A stretch of DNA of 64,000 nucleotides from CALFML01 sp044222245 (GCA_044222245.1 JBGANQ010000016.1:1-64000), one strand, 5' to 3'; numbered from the stretch's first letter, positions 8,209 through 18,089 are shown. Notes: generated from the sequence alone by a model not told the origin. Program-made: numbers and translations.

Positions 8209-9348
8209 TCAGCCCGATTCGGGGCCGCTGCGCCAGGTCTCGATGACCATGCTGAGCAGGCCGCCGTGATAGACCGCCAGATAACAGACTGCCGCGATGG
8301 CCAGCGCGCGCAGCAGGAGGCCGGGGATTAGACCCTGGCGGCGGCGCGCCGCGGCCCCGCTGAGCCAGCAGAACAGACTGCCGCTGATGGCCAGCGCCGC
8401 CATCGTCGTCCGCGCGTGGACGGCGGGGCCAAACAGGGTGATCGAGGTCAAAAAAGCGGCGACGGGAGTGTAGTACAGAACTTCCATCGGGGGCGGTAGG
8501 AGCTGGCGGCGGCCGAGCAGCGCCAGCGCGGCGCCGGCCACCATCAGGTAGACCCAGCAGGCTTGCGCGGCGCGACGGCGCCACATGACTCGTCGGCACG
8601 CCGCCTGACCCTCGTGCGCGGTCTGCTGCCACAGCGGCTGGGGGTATCGCTGCAGCTCGTCAAAGAGGCGGCTGGCGGCTGCGTAGTCGCCGCGCTCTAG
8701 CGCCAGCTCGGCAAGAGTCCGCTGCGCATACGGGCGCCAGGCGCTGCCGGGGTAGTCGCTGAGCACCCGACGCAGCGCTGCCGCGGCGGCGCCGGCCGAG
8801 TGCGGCCCGGCGAGTCGATAGGCGACCCCCAGCAAGTAGGTGGCGCGGTCGGCCTGCGCAAACCGCGGGTGCTCGGCCAAGAGCTTGGTCAGCCGAGAAA
8901 TCAAGGCGGGGGAGCCCAGGGTCTGATAGGCCGCAGCGAGCTGGTTGAACTCGGCCTGGGCTTCGGGGTCGGGGTCCGCTGCGGTGGATAACTCGACTGC
9001 CCGCTGGCGGGCGCGCGCGGCCAGCCGGCTGCGGGGGTAGCTGTGGGCAACCTGGGCATATAGGGGCGCAGCCAGGGCTGGCTCGCTCAGCTTTTCGTCA
9101 TGCAGCTGGGCCGCTCGGAACAGCGCTTCTGCTGCCAGCTCGGGGTCCTCGGCCGCTAGCGACGCCGCCGCTTTGCTGAACGCCGCGGCGGCGGTGCGCG
9201 GGCTTCCCTGCCTTAGCTCATGGAGGGCGGCGTCAAAGCGCTGACGCCCCGCCGCGGCCGACTGCGCCCCGGCAGGCTCTGCCAGCGCAGCGGTGGCGGC
9301 GAGGACCCAGCAGACAAGCGATAGACATCTTGGCAGAAGCGGCGGCAT
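8209..9348 (-). CDS. TPR-containing exported membrane protein
   Basis: This 379-residue protein has a signal peptide (about 1-28, ending AGAQS). Residues 35-255 hold tetratricopeptide-like helix pairs, with phrases such as AEALFRAAQLHDE, AAPLYAQVAHSYPRS and TLAELALERGDYAAASRLFDEL. The C-terminal 110 residues contain three or four transmembrane helices. The TPR part would therefore be periplasmic and tethered. It starts 20 bp after the stop of the metallophosphoesterase lipoprotein gene on the same strand, so the two may be co-transcribed. The function is unknown; TPR arrays usually mediate protein contacts. Confidence 0.75.
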   Translation of the reverse strand: MPPLLPRCLSLVCWVLAATAALAEPAGAQSAAAGRQRFDAALHELRQGSPRTAAAAFSKAAASLAAEDPELAAEALFRAAQLHDEKLSEPALAAPLYAQVAHSYPRSRLAARARQRAVELSTAADPDPEAQAEFNQLAAAYQTLGSPALISRLTKLLAEHPRFAQADRATYLLGVAYRLAGPHSAGAAAAALRRVLSDYPGSAWRPYAQRTLAELALERGDYAAASRLFDELQRYPQPLWQQTAHEGQAACRRVMWRRRAAQACWVYLMVAGAALALLGRRQLLPPPMEVLYYTPVAAFLTSITLFGPAVHARTTMAALAISGSLFCWLSGAAARRRQGLIPGLLLRALAIAAVCYLAVYHGGLLSMVIETWRSGPESG

Positions 9349-9368
9349 CCTGAGCGACCAGCGGCGGA

Positions 9369-10514
9369 CTACGGCGAGACTGTCCAGGTGTCCATGGCGA
9401 CCGGCGGAACGTCCATCCCCGGCTCTACTTTGTAGGCGGTCACCCGCACCCGATCATCTGGCTGCTGCTCGACGAGGATGTAGCCATAATACTGGGTGCC
9501 GGTGGTCCAGTCCGTGTCAAACGGCGCGCCCCCGTTGCCGGCGACTACTTCTCGCTGGTCGCCGCGAATTACGGTGGTCTTGTGCTTATAGGCATGGTCA
9601 TGCCCGGCGATAAACAAGGTATAGGGGTGGGCATCGACGATGGGTCTGATCTCGGCATCATGGGTCGTGCCATGAGAGCCCCAGTACTGGTGCCGGAAGA
9701 CAAAAGTGTACTTTGTCTTGTCGGCCAGCTGGGCCTCGAGCCAGGTCCCCTGCGTGCTGTCCCAGGCATCGTTGGCGATGGCGACTACTTTCACGTCGCC
9801 CTGGTTTATCCGCCAATAGACCTGCGGGGAGAGCTTGGCTTGGAAGGTCGGGATGTTCTTGTCCTCATGGTTGCCAAGGACGTAGTGCACCTTGGTGCTG
9901 GCACTCAGCTGCGTGCGGGCGGCCAGAAACAGATCCATCTGCGCCGCCGCCCGGGTCGCATCGGTGCCGGATACATAGATGTAGTCCCCGCTGACGACGA
10001 CGAAATCGACAGCCTGGCGATCGATCGAGCGGAAGATCGCCTCGACCACCGCGGTCGGGTAGGGCGAGCCGACAGCCGCGCTACCGGGTCGCGTATCGCC
10101 AAAGGCGGCAAAGCGGAACCGCCCGGAGTGCCCGCCCAGGTCGGGCCCTCCAGTCGACATGTCAGCAGCCGTGGCCATATCCGGCGGGCCACCGCAGGTC
10201 TGCCCGCAGACGCTGCCGACTTCGGCCACGCAGATCGAGTTCCAGCTGGTATTGCAGCAGTAGGCGTCCTTGGCGCAGATCTGCTTCACGCAGGGGGTGC
10301 AGCTCTTGGTCAGCTTGGCGCCGGTCGCGCAGAGCGGGTGCGCGCACGCTGCCGCCGTCTCACCATACTCCCCGGGGTTGTCCGGCAGCGCGACCGCAGG
10401 CTCTTCGACCTTGTCGGGAGAACACGCGGCCGCGGTGGCGAAGACCAAGCTCAGAGCCACTTGGAGGTAGCGGGATGGGCGCGTGCCGGTGCGGTGAGCA
10501 GAGCGATGGGTCAT
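9369..10514 (-). CDS. metallophosphoesterase lipoprotein with Cys-rich domain
   Basis: This is a 381-residue lipoprotein with signal peptide and lipobox (FATAAAC). Residues 55-105 form a Cys-rich module (HPLCATG ... C..C ... YCC ... C...C) that I associate with secreted proteins of Myxococcota. Residues 130-381 are a calcineurin-like phosphoesterase: FAAFGDTRPG, VVVSGDYIY, VLGNHEDK and AGHDHAYKH supply the metal ligands. The ATG at 10514 has GGAG 8 bp upstream; a longer in-frame start is less likely. It is surface- or periplasm-anchored, and the substrate could be a nucleotide or another phosphoester. It precedes the TPR gene. Confidence 0.85.
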   Translation of the reverse strand: MTHRSAHRTGTRPSRYLQVALSLVFATAAACSPDKVEEPAVALPDNPGEYGETAAACAHPLCATGAKLTKSCTPCVKQICAKDAYCCNTSWNSICVAEVGSVCGQTCGGPPDMATAADMSTGGPDLGGHSGRFRFAAFGDTRPGSAAVGSPYPTAVVEAIFRSIDRQAVDFVVVSGDYIYVSGTDATRAAAQMDLFLAARTQLSASTKVHYVLGNHEDKNIPTFQAKLSPQVYWRINQGDVKVVAIANDAWDSTQGTWLEAQLADKTKYTFVFRHQYWGSHGTTHDAEIRPIVDAHPYTLFIAGHDHAYKHKTTVIRGDQREVVAGNGGAPFDTDWTTGTQYYGYILVEQQPDDRVRVTAYKVEPGMDVPPVAMDTWTVSP

Positions 10515-10934
10515 GAGGGTCTCCGAGAGTAAAAGTCGCCTGGCGGCCGGCGCCGCGAGCGGGCGAGCCCGAGTCAACGCGGTACCGAGTCAAGCACGCG
10601 GCAAGCCTGCGCACATGAAGAACGAGTGAAGAAATCATCACAATCTCGCGCAGTAGCAAACCTGAGCGCAGGGCACAGCGCTGCGACAATTGGACAACAT
10701 TTTGGTGACATTGCTCCAGGTGCCTCGGGGTCGATGACTGCGGTTCCCCGGCTCTTGAGGATGCAGTCTTTGTCCCAGGTGGCGTCGCTGGTCTTGGCGG
10801 CGGGATAAACCTCCACAGCGTCGCGAGCAGGCGCGTGCAGCAAAGACCCCCTTGTCCCGCCGGAAGAAGACTCTTGGTGACCCTCCGCCAGCCTCTATGC
10901 TAAGAAGCCCGCTCTGTTGAACAAGGAGCCTGGT
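10515..10934. other. intergenic, 420 bp, between divergent genes
   Basis: It separates two divergent genes and should hold both promoters. No coding sequence, RNA or repeat was recognised. Short open frames on both strands look random. Confidence 0.5.
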
Positions 10935-11870
10935 ATGAAGGATCGTTTTGTCGTGGTGAGCTTATTCAGCTTTTTCATCTGTTCGGCAAGTGCCTCGGCG
11001 GACCCGGCGTCCGCTGACTCGCCCGGGCTTCTGTTGCGAGACTGTCGCGAGACGACTCCGCGTCCCGGCGAGCGCAAGTTCCAGTGTCCGGGTTTCTCGG
11101 CGAATATGTCGGTCGAGCAGCCCGCGTTCGCCGCGGAGCAGATCGTCGAGCTGACCGTCAACGGCATCCAGCAGGATCCGCGGCTCAAGGTCGACCGGGC
11201 AGCAGTGCTGGTAAACGGCGAAAAGCGCCCCGGAGCCCGCTACACGGCTTTAGGCCCTGGCGGGGAGACGACCTCCGCTGGGGTGTTCGCGATGGTGCCG
11301 GCGGCGACTCCAGGCAAGATTCGCCTGGTCGGCTGTGAGGAGAAGTCGCCCGCCCTGTGCAATCGGGTTCTCGGCGCCCTGTCCGACAAGCTCAAAGACG
11401 GGGATAAGGAAAGTGGCAGCCAGACCGGGCCCGAAAAGTCGCCCCAGCGGAGCGTGGGCGCGCTAAAGTTTGCCGGGCGCTCGGTGGCTGTGCCGCAAGG
11501 ATGTACCTCTGCCGTGGAAGGCCCAAGGACGATGATCCGCTGCCAGGGGGCCAACGTCTCCTGGGTGTCCATGCAGAAGGACGACCCGGCCGGCAGCGAC
11601 TGGATCTATCAGCCGATAAAAAAGAGCCTGGCGACGCAGGGAAAGCTCACCGAGAAGATCCGGCCCTGCCTGGTTGGCGCGGCGCCGACCGAGTGTCGCG
11701 ATCTGACCGTGGCGCGCGAAAATCAGGCCGCGCTGAACGCCACCGCCGCCATGGCCCAGGTAGGGGATGAGCGAGTCTGGGTGCAGTGCAACGCCGTGGA
11801 TCGCAGAGACGACAAGCTCCCGCAGCCGTGCGCGGAGATTGTCCAGTTCAGCTCCTGGAGCGCGCGCTGA
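10935..11870 (+). CDS. secreted hypothetical protein
   Basis: This protein has 311 residues. A signal peptide (about 1-22, ending ASASA) is followed by two similar-looking beta-rich halves, each with Cys pairs (for example DCRETTPRPGERKFQC and VEGPRTMIRCQGANVSWV), joined by a charged linker near residues 150-175. The even spacing of Cys suggests disulphides in the periplasm. I do not recognise the family. The ATG at 10935 has AAGGAG 7 bp upstream; the TTG 18 bp earlier is less likely. Confidence 0.75.
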   Translation: MKDRFVVVSLFSFFICSASASADPASADSPGLLLRDCRETTPRPGERKFQCPGFSANMSVEQPAFAAEQIVELTVNGIQQDPRLKVDRAAVLVNGEKRPGARYTALGPGGETTSAGVFAMVPAATPGKIRLVGCEEKSPALCNRVLGALSDKLKDGDKESGSQTGPEKSPQRSVGALKFAGRSVAVPQGCTSAVEGPRTMIRCQGANVSWVSMQKDDPAGSDWIYQPIKKSLATQGKLTEKIRPCLVGAAPTECRDLTVARENQAALNATAAMAQVGDERVWVQCNAVDRRDDKLPQPCAEIVQFSSWSAR

Positions 11871-11933
11871 GCGCCGCCGCCTAAGCCGCTGGCAGCGAGG
11901 CGAGAGACGACCCCGCTCACCGCTGGCGCTGGC

Positions 11934-13103
11934 TCAGGCGGCGACGAGCTGACTCGGCAGGCCGAACTCGGCGGTCGCCCCCTGGAGGCCGACCTCGATG
12001 ACGCGGTCCCAGTAGCGGGCTCCGGCGGCGACTGCGCTGCGCTCGGCAAGCGGCAGCCGGTGCCGGACCTGCTCGACACTGCGCACCAGCTGCCGGAGCA
12101 CCGGCATGGCGTAGCGCAAGGGAGTGCGCTCGACGCCAAGCTTGTCGGCAAGCTCGTCGCCGACGATCTCCCGGCAGACCATGTTGCCAAAGGTCACCCG
12201 CCGCGCGGCGTCGCGCCGCTGCCTGGCGGTCTTGCAGCCTTCGTACGAGCTGGCAAACATCGCCTGGGTCAGCTCGCGCGAGTCGGCATCCGGATCCCCG
12301 GTCGTTATCCGGATCAGCTCGGCCAGTCGCAGCCCGTCGGCTTCGGTGGTCAGCAGCACATCCGGGTGCACCCCGATGACCCGCCCGGTCCAGCGCCACA
12401 GGTGTACGCAGGCCTCCGCTTCGTCGGACTCGATCCGCAGGCCGAGCTTGCGCAGGCCGTCGAGGATCACGATTGAGAACAGCAGGCAGGTGCCCGCCAT
12501 GTCGTGCTGGTTGATCGGCTCGCCCCACGCCGCGGCGTCCCAGCGGCCGCTCTTGTAGATCATGCGCCGGACCTGCGCGTGGATGAGCCGCACCTTCATG
12601 GTAATCTGCCAGCCGTCGGCAAACGGCCGCATCCCGCCCGGTCGTGACACCGCCTGGACAAAGCGCGCGGTCTCGTTGAGCCGGCGGCTCGCCTGCTCCT
12701 TGAGGCGCCCGGACAGGACCAGGGGCTTGTTGCCAGCCGGCGAGGCGTAGCCGAGCACCAGCGACCCCGCGCCGAGCACCGCCCCGCCGAGCGGCCCCGC
12801 CCGCAGCAGCAGCTGACCGCCGCGGTCGCAGGCCTCCCAGTCTACCCACGGCGGCACCTCGGCGGCCTGCTCGATGAGCTCGCACAGCGCGCGCGGCGCC
12901 GCGGCGATGGCCTGCGGCCCGTGCTTAAGACCTGCTTCGAACAGCCGCCAGCCCTCGCCGCGCGGCAGCGTCTCCAGGGCCAGTACTGCCTGATCCGCGG
13001 CGTCATCGACCTTGGCGAAGAAGCGACCGAGGCGGTCGACGCGGTCGCCGAACTTGCGCCGCGCCGCGGCGAGATTTACATAGCGCGCGGGGAATCCCTG
13101 CAT
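11934..13103 (-). CDS. MpaB-family (DUF2236) oxygenase
   Basis: This 389-residue protein is of the oxygenase-MpaB / latex-clearing-protein family, heme-containing enzymes. The diagnostic stretch is VRLIHAQVRRM followed by W...WGEPINQHDMAGT, where the conserved Arg/His positions contact the heme in Lcp-type proteins. No signal peptide is seen, so it is probably cytosolic or membrane-associated. Residues 1-90 are an N-terminal helical part. Its neighbours are a secreted protein upstream in opposite orientation and secreted hydrolases. The real substrate (polyisoprene, fatty acyl or other) cannot be told. Confidence 0.8.
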   Translation of the reverse strand: MQGFPARYVNLAAARRKFGDRVDRLGRFFAKVDDAADQAVLALETLPRGEGWRLFEAGLKHGPQAIAAAPRALCELIEQAAEVPPWVDWEACDRGGQLLLRAGPLGGAVLGAGSLVLGYASPAGNKPLVLSGRLKEQASRRLNETARFVQAVSRPGGMRPFADGWQITMKVRLIHAQVRRMIYKSGRWDAAAWGEPINQHDMAGTCLLFSIVILDGLRKLGLRIESDEAEACVHLWRWTGRVIGVHPDVLLTTEADGLRLAELIRITTGDPDADSRELTQAMFASSYEGCKTARQRRDAARRVTFGNMVCREIVGDELADKLGVERTPLRYAMPVLRQLVRSVEQVRHRLPLAERSAVAAGARYWDRVIEVGLQGATAEFGLPSQLVAA

Positions 13104-13261
13104 ACTCTGGAGTGTAGCAGGGAGTTTCCGTTCTACCCGTCCGATGGCGACTCCGGCTGCGGCGGCGACCTCTTGCGCGGCGGCGACCGTCGGCAGTTAG
13201 CTTGGGACCGCGCTGCGGCCGCCAGGCTCCGGAGGACGACCGGGAATCCCCCTAGTGCGAG

Positions 13262-14821
13262 CTACTGGGGGTACAGCCGCTCGATGAAGCGCTGCCAGGG
13301 TCCGGGGCCCCCATCGCCGCCGTAGCGGTACAGCGCCGAGGTGCGGTAGTCGGCGATGCGGGTGCGGAAGTCGCTCTCGGACACCGGCAGCCAGACCGTC
13401 AGGGCGCGCAGTCCGAGCGCGCTCTGCCCGTCGGCCTGGTAGTCGGTGCCGAAGCGATAGGCCGGCACCGCGCCGTCTAGAGCCGCGCGGGCGCGGCCAA
13501 TCGCCGCCTGCAGCTTTTCGCTGACCGGGCCGGTGGCCACGCCCTGACTGCTGCGCTCCGCGAGCTGCGCCTTGAGCGCGCCGAGAAACGCCCCGAGATC
13601 CTGGATGCTGCCGTAAAGGCCTGTCTGGTGCTCGAACAGGTAGCGCAGGTCGCCGGTGCGCAGCGGGTCCTCGGCCTGGTAGGCGTCGAGCGCCGTCCCG
13701 AGCTCGCCAAGGGCCGGCAGCAGGTCGCGCCGCAGCTCATCGGTGGCGACCACGCTCATGGTGAAGCGCTTGCGCAGCTCGGCGGCGATGCGCCCGCGCA
13801 GCGGGTTGCGCGCCGGGTCCAGCGACTCCGCATACAGAGTCGGAATGCTCAGCGCCAGCTGGCGCGCCGGGTCGCTGTCGTCGCCGGGGCTGCTGCTCTG
13901 GTTGAGCCGCGCGAGCAGCGAGCGATACGGCAGCCCGACGAAGTCCTGCAGGTAGGCCGAGCTTATGACAAAGCGCGCCGAGTCGCGCAGCTCGGTCGCC
14001 ACCTCGGCCATCTGCATAAGACACGCGTCGGCGGCGTAGACGTCCACCGGCCGGCCGACGGTGTGCTCCAGCGCCAGCAGCCCCTCGGCGAGCGCCGGGA
14101 TGTCCAGGTAGCTGCGCTGCGTCCAGTCAAAGGCGAGGCCGCCGCGGAAGCGGCCGCCGAACGGATCGTCCAGCGCCGTCGGCACCGCCGGCAGGGGAGG
14201 GCGGGCGGCCGGCGCTTGACCCGCCGCCGGGGGCTGCGCCGCGGCCCAGCCCTCGCCGTGGCCCCAGACCACGACCAGGTAGTGCTCGGCCGGATAGCGC
14301 CGGGCGCCCCAGGCAAGGAAGTCGCGCAGCTGCGCCGCCGCGTCCGCGCCCTCGGCGAGCTGCTCGATGACCGGCGAGCGCAGGTCGCTCTCGCGGCGCC
14401 GCGCCAGCTGCGAGAGGGTCAGGGTGTCGTCGTAGCGCTCGCCCTGCGAGAGCATGAGCAGGCGCCGCAGGCCGCCCGGTCCCGGGGTGTCGAGCTGCAC
14501 CACCACGTCGGTGCGCTCTGTCGACGCCGCCTGCGTGCCGGCGTCGTCCTGGGCTTCCATCTCCAGCAGGTTCAGGTAGGCGTAGGGGATCAGGTCATTG
14601 TCCGCGGCCATGTTGATGAGCACGGTCCACGGCTTGTAGCAGGCGCTGCGATCGGCGGGCTGGGTCGTTTGGCAGCGCTGCTGGGGGAACCAGTCGGGCC
14701 GCCCGCCGGCGCGCAAGGCGCCGTGCAGGGGCGACGTGGGCGGCCCGGGCGGACAGCCGGCCAGGAGGCACAGCAGCACGGCGCAGGCGACGCCGCGCCA
14801 GCTGGCCGGGGATGGCACCAC
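13262..14821 (-). CDS. clostripain-family (C11) cysteine peptidase lipoprotein
   Basis: This protein has about 519 residues. A lipoprotein signal (VACAVLLCLLAGC) is followed by a peptidase C11 domain: VVVWGHGEGW carries the catalytic His and VYAADACLMQMAEV the catalytic Cys. Members cut after Arg or Lys, often after self-processing. I place the start at GTG 14821 (or 14818) because the hydrophobic signal begins right after it and the upstream gene ends at 14847; the longer frame overlaps that gene and is unlikely. It is co-directional with the transglutaminase-like gene, only 25 bp away, so the two probably form one operon of enzymes that act on protein substrates. Confidence 0.82.
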   Translation of the reverse strand: MVPSPASWRGVACAVLLCLLAGCPPGPPTSPLHGALRAGGRPDWFPQQRCQTTQPADRSACYKPWTVLINMAADNDLIPYAYLNLLEMEAQDDAGTQAASTERTDVVVQLDTPGPGGLRRLLMLSQGERYDDTLTLSQLARRRESDLRSPVIEQLAEGADAAAQLRDFLAWGARRYPAEHYLVVVWGHGEGWAAAQPPAAGQAPAARPPLPAVPTALDDPFGGRFRGGLAFDWTQRSYLDIPALAEGLLALEHTVGRPVDVYAADACLMQMAEVATELRDSARFVISSAYLQDFVGLPYRSLLARLNQSSSPGDDSDPARQLALSIPTLYAESLDPARNPLRGRIAAELRKRFTMSVVATDELRRDLLPALGELGTALDAYQAEDPLRTGDLRYLFEHQTGLYGSIQDLGAFLGALKAQLAERSSQGVATGPVSEKLQAAIGRARAALDGAVPAYRFGTDYQADGQSALGLRALTVWLPVSESDFRTRIADYRTSALYRYGGDGGPGPWQRFIERLYPQ

Positions 14822-14846
14822 TACCGCACGCCCGGGGCCATGGCCG

Positions 14847-16337
14847 CTAGCCCTGCTTGCCGTGCGACCGGCCAAACAGCGCGGCGACCAGCTTGCCGAG
14901 CGGCTGGCCGTTGCGAGCGGCGGCGATCGCGGCGCGGCGCCACGCGAGCGGCGGCGCCCCATCGGCCCAGTCACCGGTGGCGGCGTAGTCGGTGGTCGCG
15001 CTGGCCATCACTCCCGGCGGCGGCGTCCACAGGAAGTCGGGGTGGGCGTTTGCGTACCACTCGCCGCCGAGGATGCGCCCTTCGGCGTCGAGCTCCAGAT
15101 CGTAGGTGTAGTTGACCACCCGCTGGTAGTCGTTGGCCAGGGTGTCGCTCTCATCGCTGGACGGCATGGTCTCGGCGACATAGGCAAGCTCCAGGCCGAT
15201 GCCCACAAGATGCGTCGCCTTGTCGGAGCGGTACTTGGCGAAGCGGTCGCCCGGGAAGGCGCTGCGCGCGACCTTGGCCGCGGCCAGGGTCTTTGCCGGC
15301 TTGCGGGTCTGCGGGTTGAAGTAGGTATACGAGTAGGAATAGATCGGCTGGTTCCAGACCTCATAGTCGAAGGTCGCATCGAGGATGAAGCTGCGCTCGC
15401 GCACCCCGATCTGGTTGACCAGGGCGAGGTGAAAGGTGCCCGGGTTGGTGTCAAAGCACTGCTGGCTGATGACGCGGCCGTTTTCATCCATCGCCGGCGT
15501 CTTGTCGTTGCAGCGCCCGCCGATGAAGCGCACCGAGGGGGCGCCCTTGGCCCAGACCAGCGACCCGAGCGCCTTGAGGTCCGAGGGGTAGAACTTGATC
15601 AGCGTCTTGCCATCGGCGGCCAGCACCTCGATCGCCGCCGCCGGCCGCGGCAGCATGTACGCCGCCGGCGACCAGCCGTGGCAGATGCCCATCCACAGCT
15701 CGACCTTGCCGCTCTGGTCGTAGTAGCGCTCGCCCTCGTCCCACATCGCCTGGGTCAGGTAGCCGTCGGCGTCGCCGATGAGCAGGTCGTACTTCTCTGA
15801 AGGCGACAGCCGGTTGACGGCGTCGCCGCCGCGGCTGACGAAGGTGCTGGCCGGGTTTTTCAGGATGTAGTCGTACTTCTCCTTCCAGTCCTGGGACTTG
15901 AGCGGGAAGGCGGGGTCATTGTAGCGGGCGCCGAGGATGCCCTGGTAGATCGGCCAGTACCAGTCGGACCACGGGCCCTGGGCGAGCTCGGCGCTCAGCA
16001 GCTCCTGCTTCTCCATCTCCTCCAGGGTGCGTACGAGCTCGCCGGCGGGTCCATCGACCAGATCCTCGGCGCGGTCGTTCTGCTGAAAGGGCGCGCGGCC
16101 CGGCTGCACCTGACCCAGCCGCACGAGCTGCCCGTCGCGCTCCATGCTCAGCAGCTTGCGGTAGCGGTCGCGCTGCTCGACAAAGGCGTTGCCCTGGCGG
16201 GACGCCGCGGTGAACAGGCTGGACACCTGCTGCCGCTGCTCCCCGCCGTGCTCCTTCTTGACGGGGAGCTTGTTCATCGCCTGCTTGGGGTCGCGGTCAA
16301 ATTCCGCCAGCTGTTCAGCGAGCTCGTCGTGGGTCAA
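14847..16337 (-). CDS. transglutaminase-elicitor (GP42-like) family protein
   Basis: This 496-residue protein matches the TGase-elicitor family known from Phytophthora GP42 and some bacteria. The core is MGICHGWSPAAYMLPRP with the likely catalytic Cys at residue 219, then IKFYPSDLKAL, and later FHLALVNQIG and LDATFDYEVWNQP, which should supply His and Asp. The family cross-links Gln and Lys side chains or hydrolyses Gln. No signal peptide is obvious, which is odd for this family. The start is a TTG at 16337 with a strong GGAGGT 7 bp upstream. It lies just before a clostripain-like protease. Confidence 0.82.
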   Translation of the reverse strand: MTHDELAEQLAEFDRDPKQAMNKLPVKKEHGGEQRQQVSSLFTAASRQGNAFVEQRDRYRKLLSMERDGQLVRLGQVQPGRAPFQQNDRAEDLVDGPAGELVRTLEEMEKQELLSAELAQGPWSDWYWPIYQGILGARYNDPAFPLKSQDWKEKYDYILKNPASTFVSRGGDAVNRLSPSEKYDLLIGDADGYLTQAMWDEGERYYDQSGKVELWMGICHGWSPAAYMLPRPAAAIEVLAADGKTLIKFYPSDLKALGSLVWAKGAPSVRFIGGRCNDKTPAMDENGRVISQQCFDTNPGTFHLALVNQIGVRERSFILDATFDYEVWNQPIYSYSYTYFNPQTRKPAKTLAAAKVARSAFPGDRFAKYRSDKATHLVGIGLELAYVAETMPSSDESDTLANDYQRVVNYTYDLELDAEGRILGGEWYANAHPDFLWTPPPGVMASATTDYAATGDWADGAPPLAWRRAAIAAARNGQPLGKLVAALFGRSHGKQG

Positions 16338-16490
16338 GACACCACCTCCTGCCTCAAGATAGCAGCAATGGCGCCGGCTGTCAGCAGGTGGGCGCCGCCG
16401 CCTGCAGCAGCGGCGCCTGCAGCATTTGCCCTAGGCCGCTACTGTTTCATATAGTCCGCTCGCGCTGCGATCAAACCCGAGGAGGCCCCG

Positions 16491-18089
16491 ATGCAATCGA
16501 GCCGGATGAAGTATTCCCCTTCCTTTTTCAGCACCGTCTTTTTGCTTAGCCTCGGCTGCGGCGGCGTCGGGGCCGAGCTCAGCCCGCCGGCCGCGCAGCC
16601 GTCGTCGGCGCTGCCGGCGGGCGAGAGCCGTACGGCGCCGCCCCTTGGCGCAGTCTTTGCCGCTGCGGCGCAGGAGTTCGCGGTCCCGCAAGAGCTGCTC
16701 ATCGCCATCGCCCAGACCGAGACCGGCTTCTACTTCGTGCCCGGCCTGTCCGGCGATGCCTTCGAAGGCCAGCCGGCCTTCGGCGTGATGGCGCTGCGCG
16801 GCGAGCGGCTGGCGCGCGCGGCCAGCCTGGCCCGGCTGCCGCAGAGCGCCGTGCAGAGTGACCTTGGCGCCAACGTCCGAGCGGCGGCGGCGCTCTTACG
16901 CGCCGAAGCGGACGCGCAGGGAGTGCGCGGCCTGGCCCTGGCCGGATGGGCGGACGCGGTCGCCCGCTTCTCCGGTCTGCCGACGCCCGAGCAGCAGGCG
17001 GAGTATGTCGCCGGCGGCGTCTATCAGGTCCTGCGCCGCGGCCTGCCCGACGAGGTCGCCCGCCTGCATGGCCTGAACCTGCCCCCCCAAAGTGAGCTGC
17101 CGGCGCTCGACCCGGGCCCCGCGGCGCCCGGCGCTGGCTGGCAGCCCGTCTACTACTCGGGCGCGACGTGGAAGCCGGCGCCGCCGTCGAACTTCACCAG
17201 CGGCCGCGCCGCCACCATCGAGCTCCTGGTCATCCACACCTGCTCGGGCGCCTGGTCCGGCTGCTGGGGCTGGCTGACCACTCCCTATCCGACAAACCCC
17301 AACAAGACCTCGGCCCACTACGTGGTCAAGGAGGACGGCGCCCTGGTCTACGCCCTGGTCGATGAGACCGACACCGCCCACCACGTCGGCAAGCCGTGGA
17401 TGGGACTGCCGACCAACTCACGCTCGGTCGGCATCGAGCACGCAGGCTTTTCCTACCAGGGCACCAACAAGTGGACCGAGGGCCAGATCGCCACGTCCGC
17501 CAAGCTGTCGTGCGACGTCGTCAAGCGCAACCGCATCGTGCGCGATCGCGACCACATCATCGGCCACTACCAGCCCGATCCGGTCAACCGCGCCGACGAT
17601 CCGGGCACCGACTTCCCGTGGGCCGACTACATGAGCCGCATCAACACCTGCGTCGGCGGCGGCAGCTCTGGCATCATCGTCGACAGCAACCAGGCCAATA
17701 ACGGCGCCACCGCGCGCTTTACCACCCCCAGCACCAGCTGGGTCGCCTCGACCAATGTCGCCGGCTACTGGGGCAGCGGCTACTATGTGGCGACGACCGA
17801 CAGCGTGTCCGACGCCGCCCAGTTTGAGTTCCAGCTGACCGCGCCGGCGACCAAGGAAGTGTTTGCCTGGTGGACCGCCGCCACCGATCGCACGACCACC
17901 GCGCCTTTTGTCATCTTCGACGGCGACGGCAACAAGCTCGCGACGGTCTACAAGAACCAGCAGGCCGATGGCGGCAAGTGGGTCTCGCTGGGTCGCTATG
18001 ACTTCACCGCGGGCTGGAACAAGGTAGCGGTCTCGCGCTGGACGACCGCGGGCAGCAAAGTTGTCGCCGACGCGATCCGGGTTGAGTAG
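16491..18089 (+). CDS. N-acetylmuramoyl-L-alanine amidase with golvesin-like tail
   Basis: This 532-residue protein cuts the peptide from the glycan of peptidoglycan. In order: an export signal (1-28; LLSLGC could be a lipobox), a lysozyme/SLT-like helical domain (55-180; LLIAIAQTETGFYFVPGLSG), an amidase_2 domain (about 225-385; zinc-type histidines in LLVIHTC, DTAHHVGK and RDHIIGHYQPDP), then a C-terminal golvesin-like domain (395-532) ending VVADAIRVE, typical of secreted amidases. It is probably a lytic enzyme for turnover or for attack on other bacteria. The next gene starts inside its last codons. Confidence 0.88.
   Translation: MQSSRMKYSPSFFSTVFLLSLGCGGVGAELSPPAAQPSSALPAGESRTAPPLGAVFAAAAQEFAVPQELLIAIAQTETGFYFVPGLSGDAFEGQPAFGVMALRGERLARAASLARLPQSAVQSDLGANVRAAAALLRAEADAQGVRGLALAGWADAVARFSGLPTPEQQAEYVAGGVYQVLRRGLPDEVARLHGLNLPPQSELPALDPGPAAPGAGWQPVYYSGATWKPAPPSNFTSGRAATIELLVIHTCSGAWSGCWGWLTTPYPTNPNKTSAHYVVKEDGALVYALVDETDTAHHVGKPWMGLPTNSRSVGIEHAGFSYQGTNKWTEGQIATSAKLSCDVVKRNRIVRDRDHIIGHYQPDPVNRADDPGTDFPWADYMSRINTCVGGGSSGIIVDSNQANNGATARFTTPSTSWVASTNVAGYWGSGYYVATTDSVSDAAQFEFQLTAPATKEVFAWWTAATDRTTTAPFVIFDGDGNKLATVYKNQQADGGKWVSLGRYDFTAGWNKVAVSRWTTAGSKVVADAIRVE

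Noticed and set aside
8093..8632. Minus-strand frame of 179 codons
   Set aside because: Overlaps the TPR-protein gene in another frame; Arg/Pro/Gly-rich, no domain.
13628..15115. Plus-strand frame of 495 codons
   Set aside because: Antisense shadow of the clostripain-like and transglutaminase genes, with composition typical of mirrored GC-rich coding.
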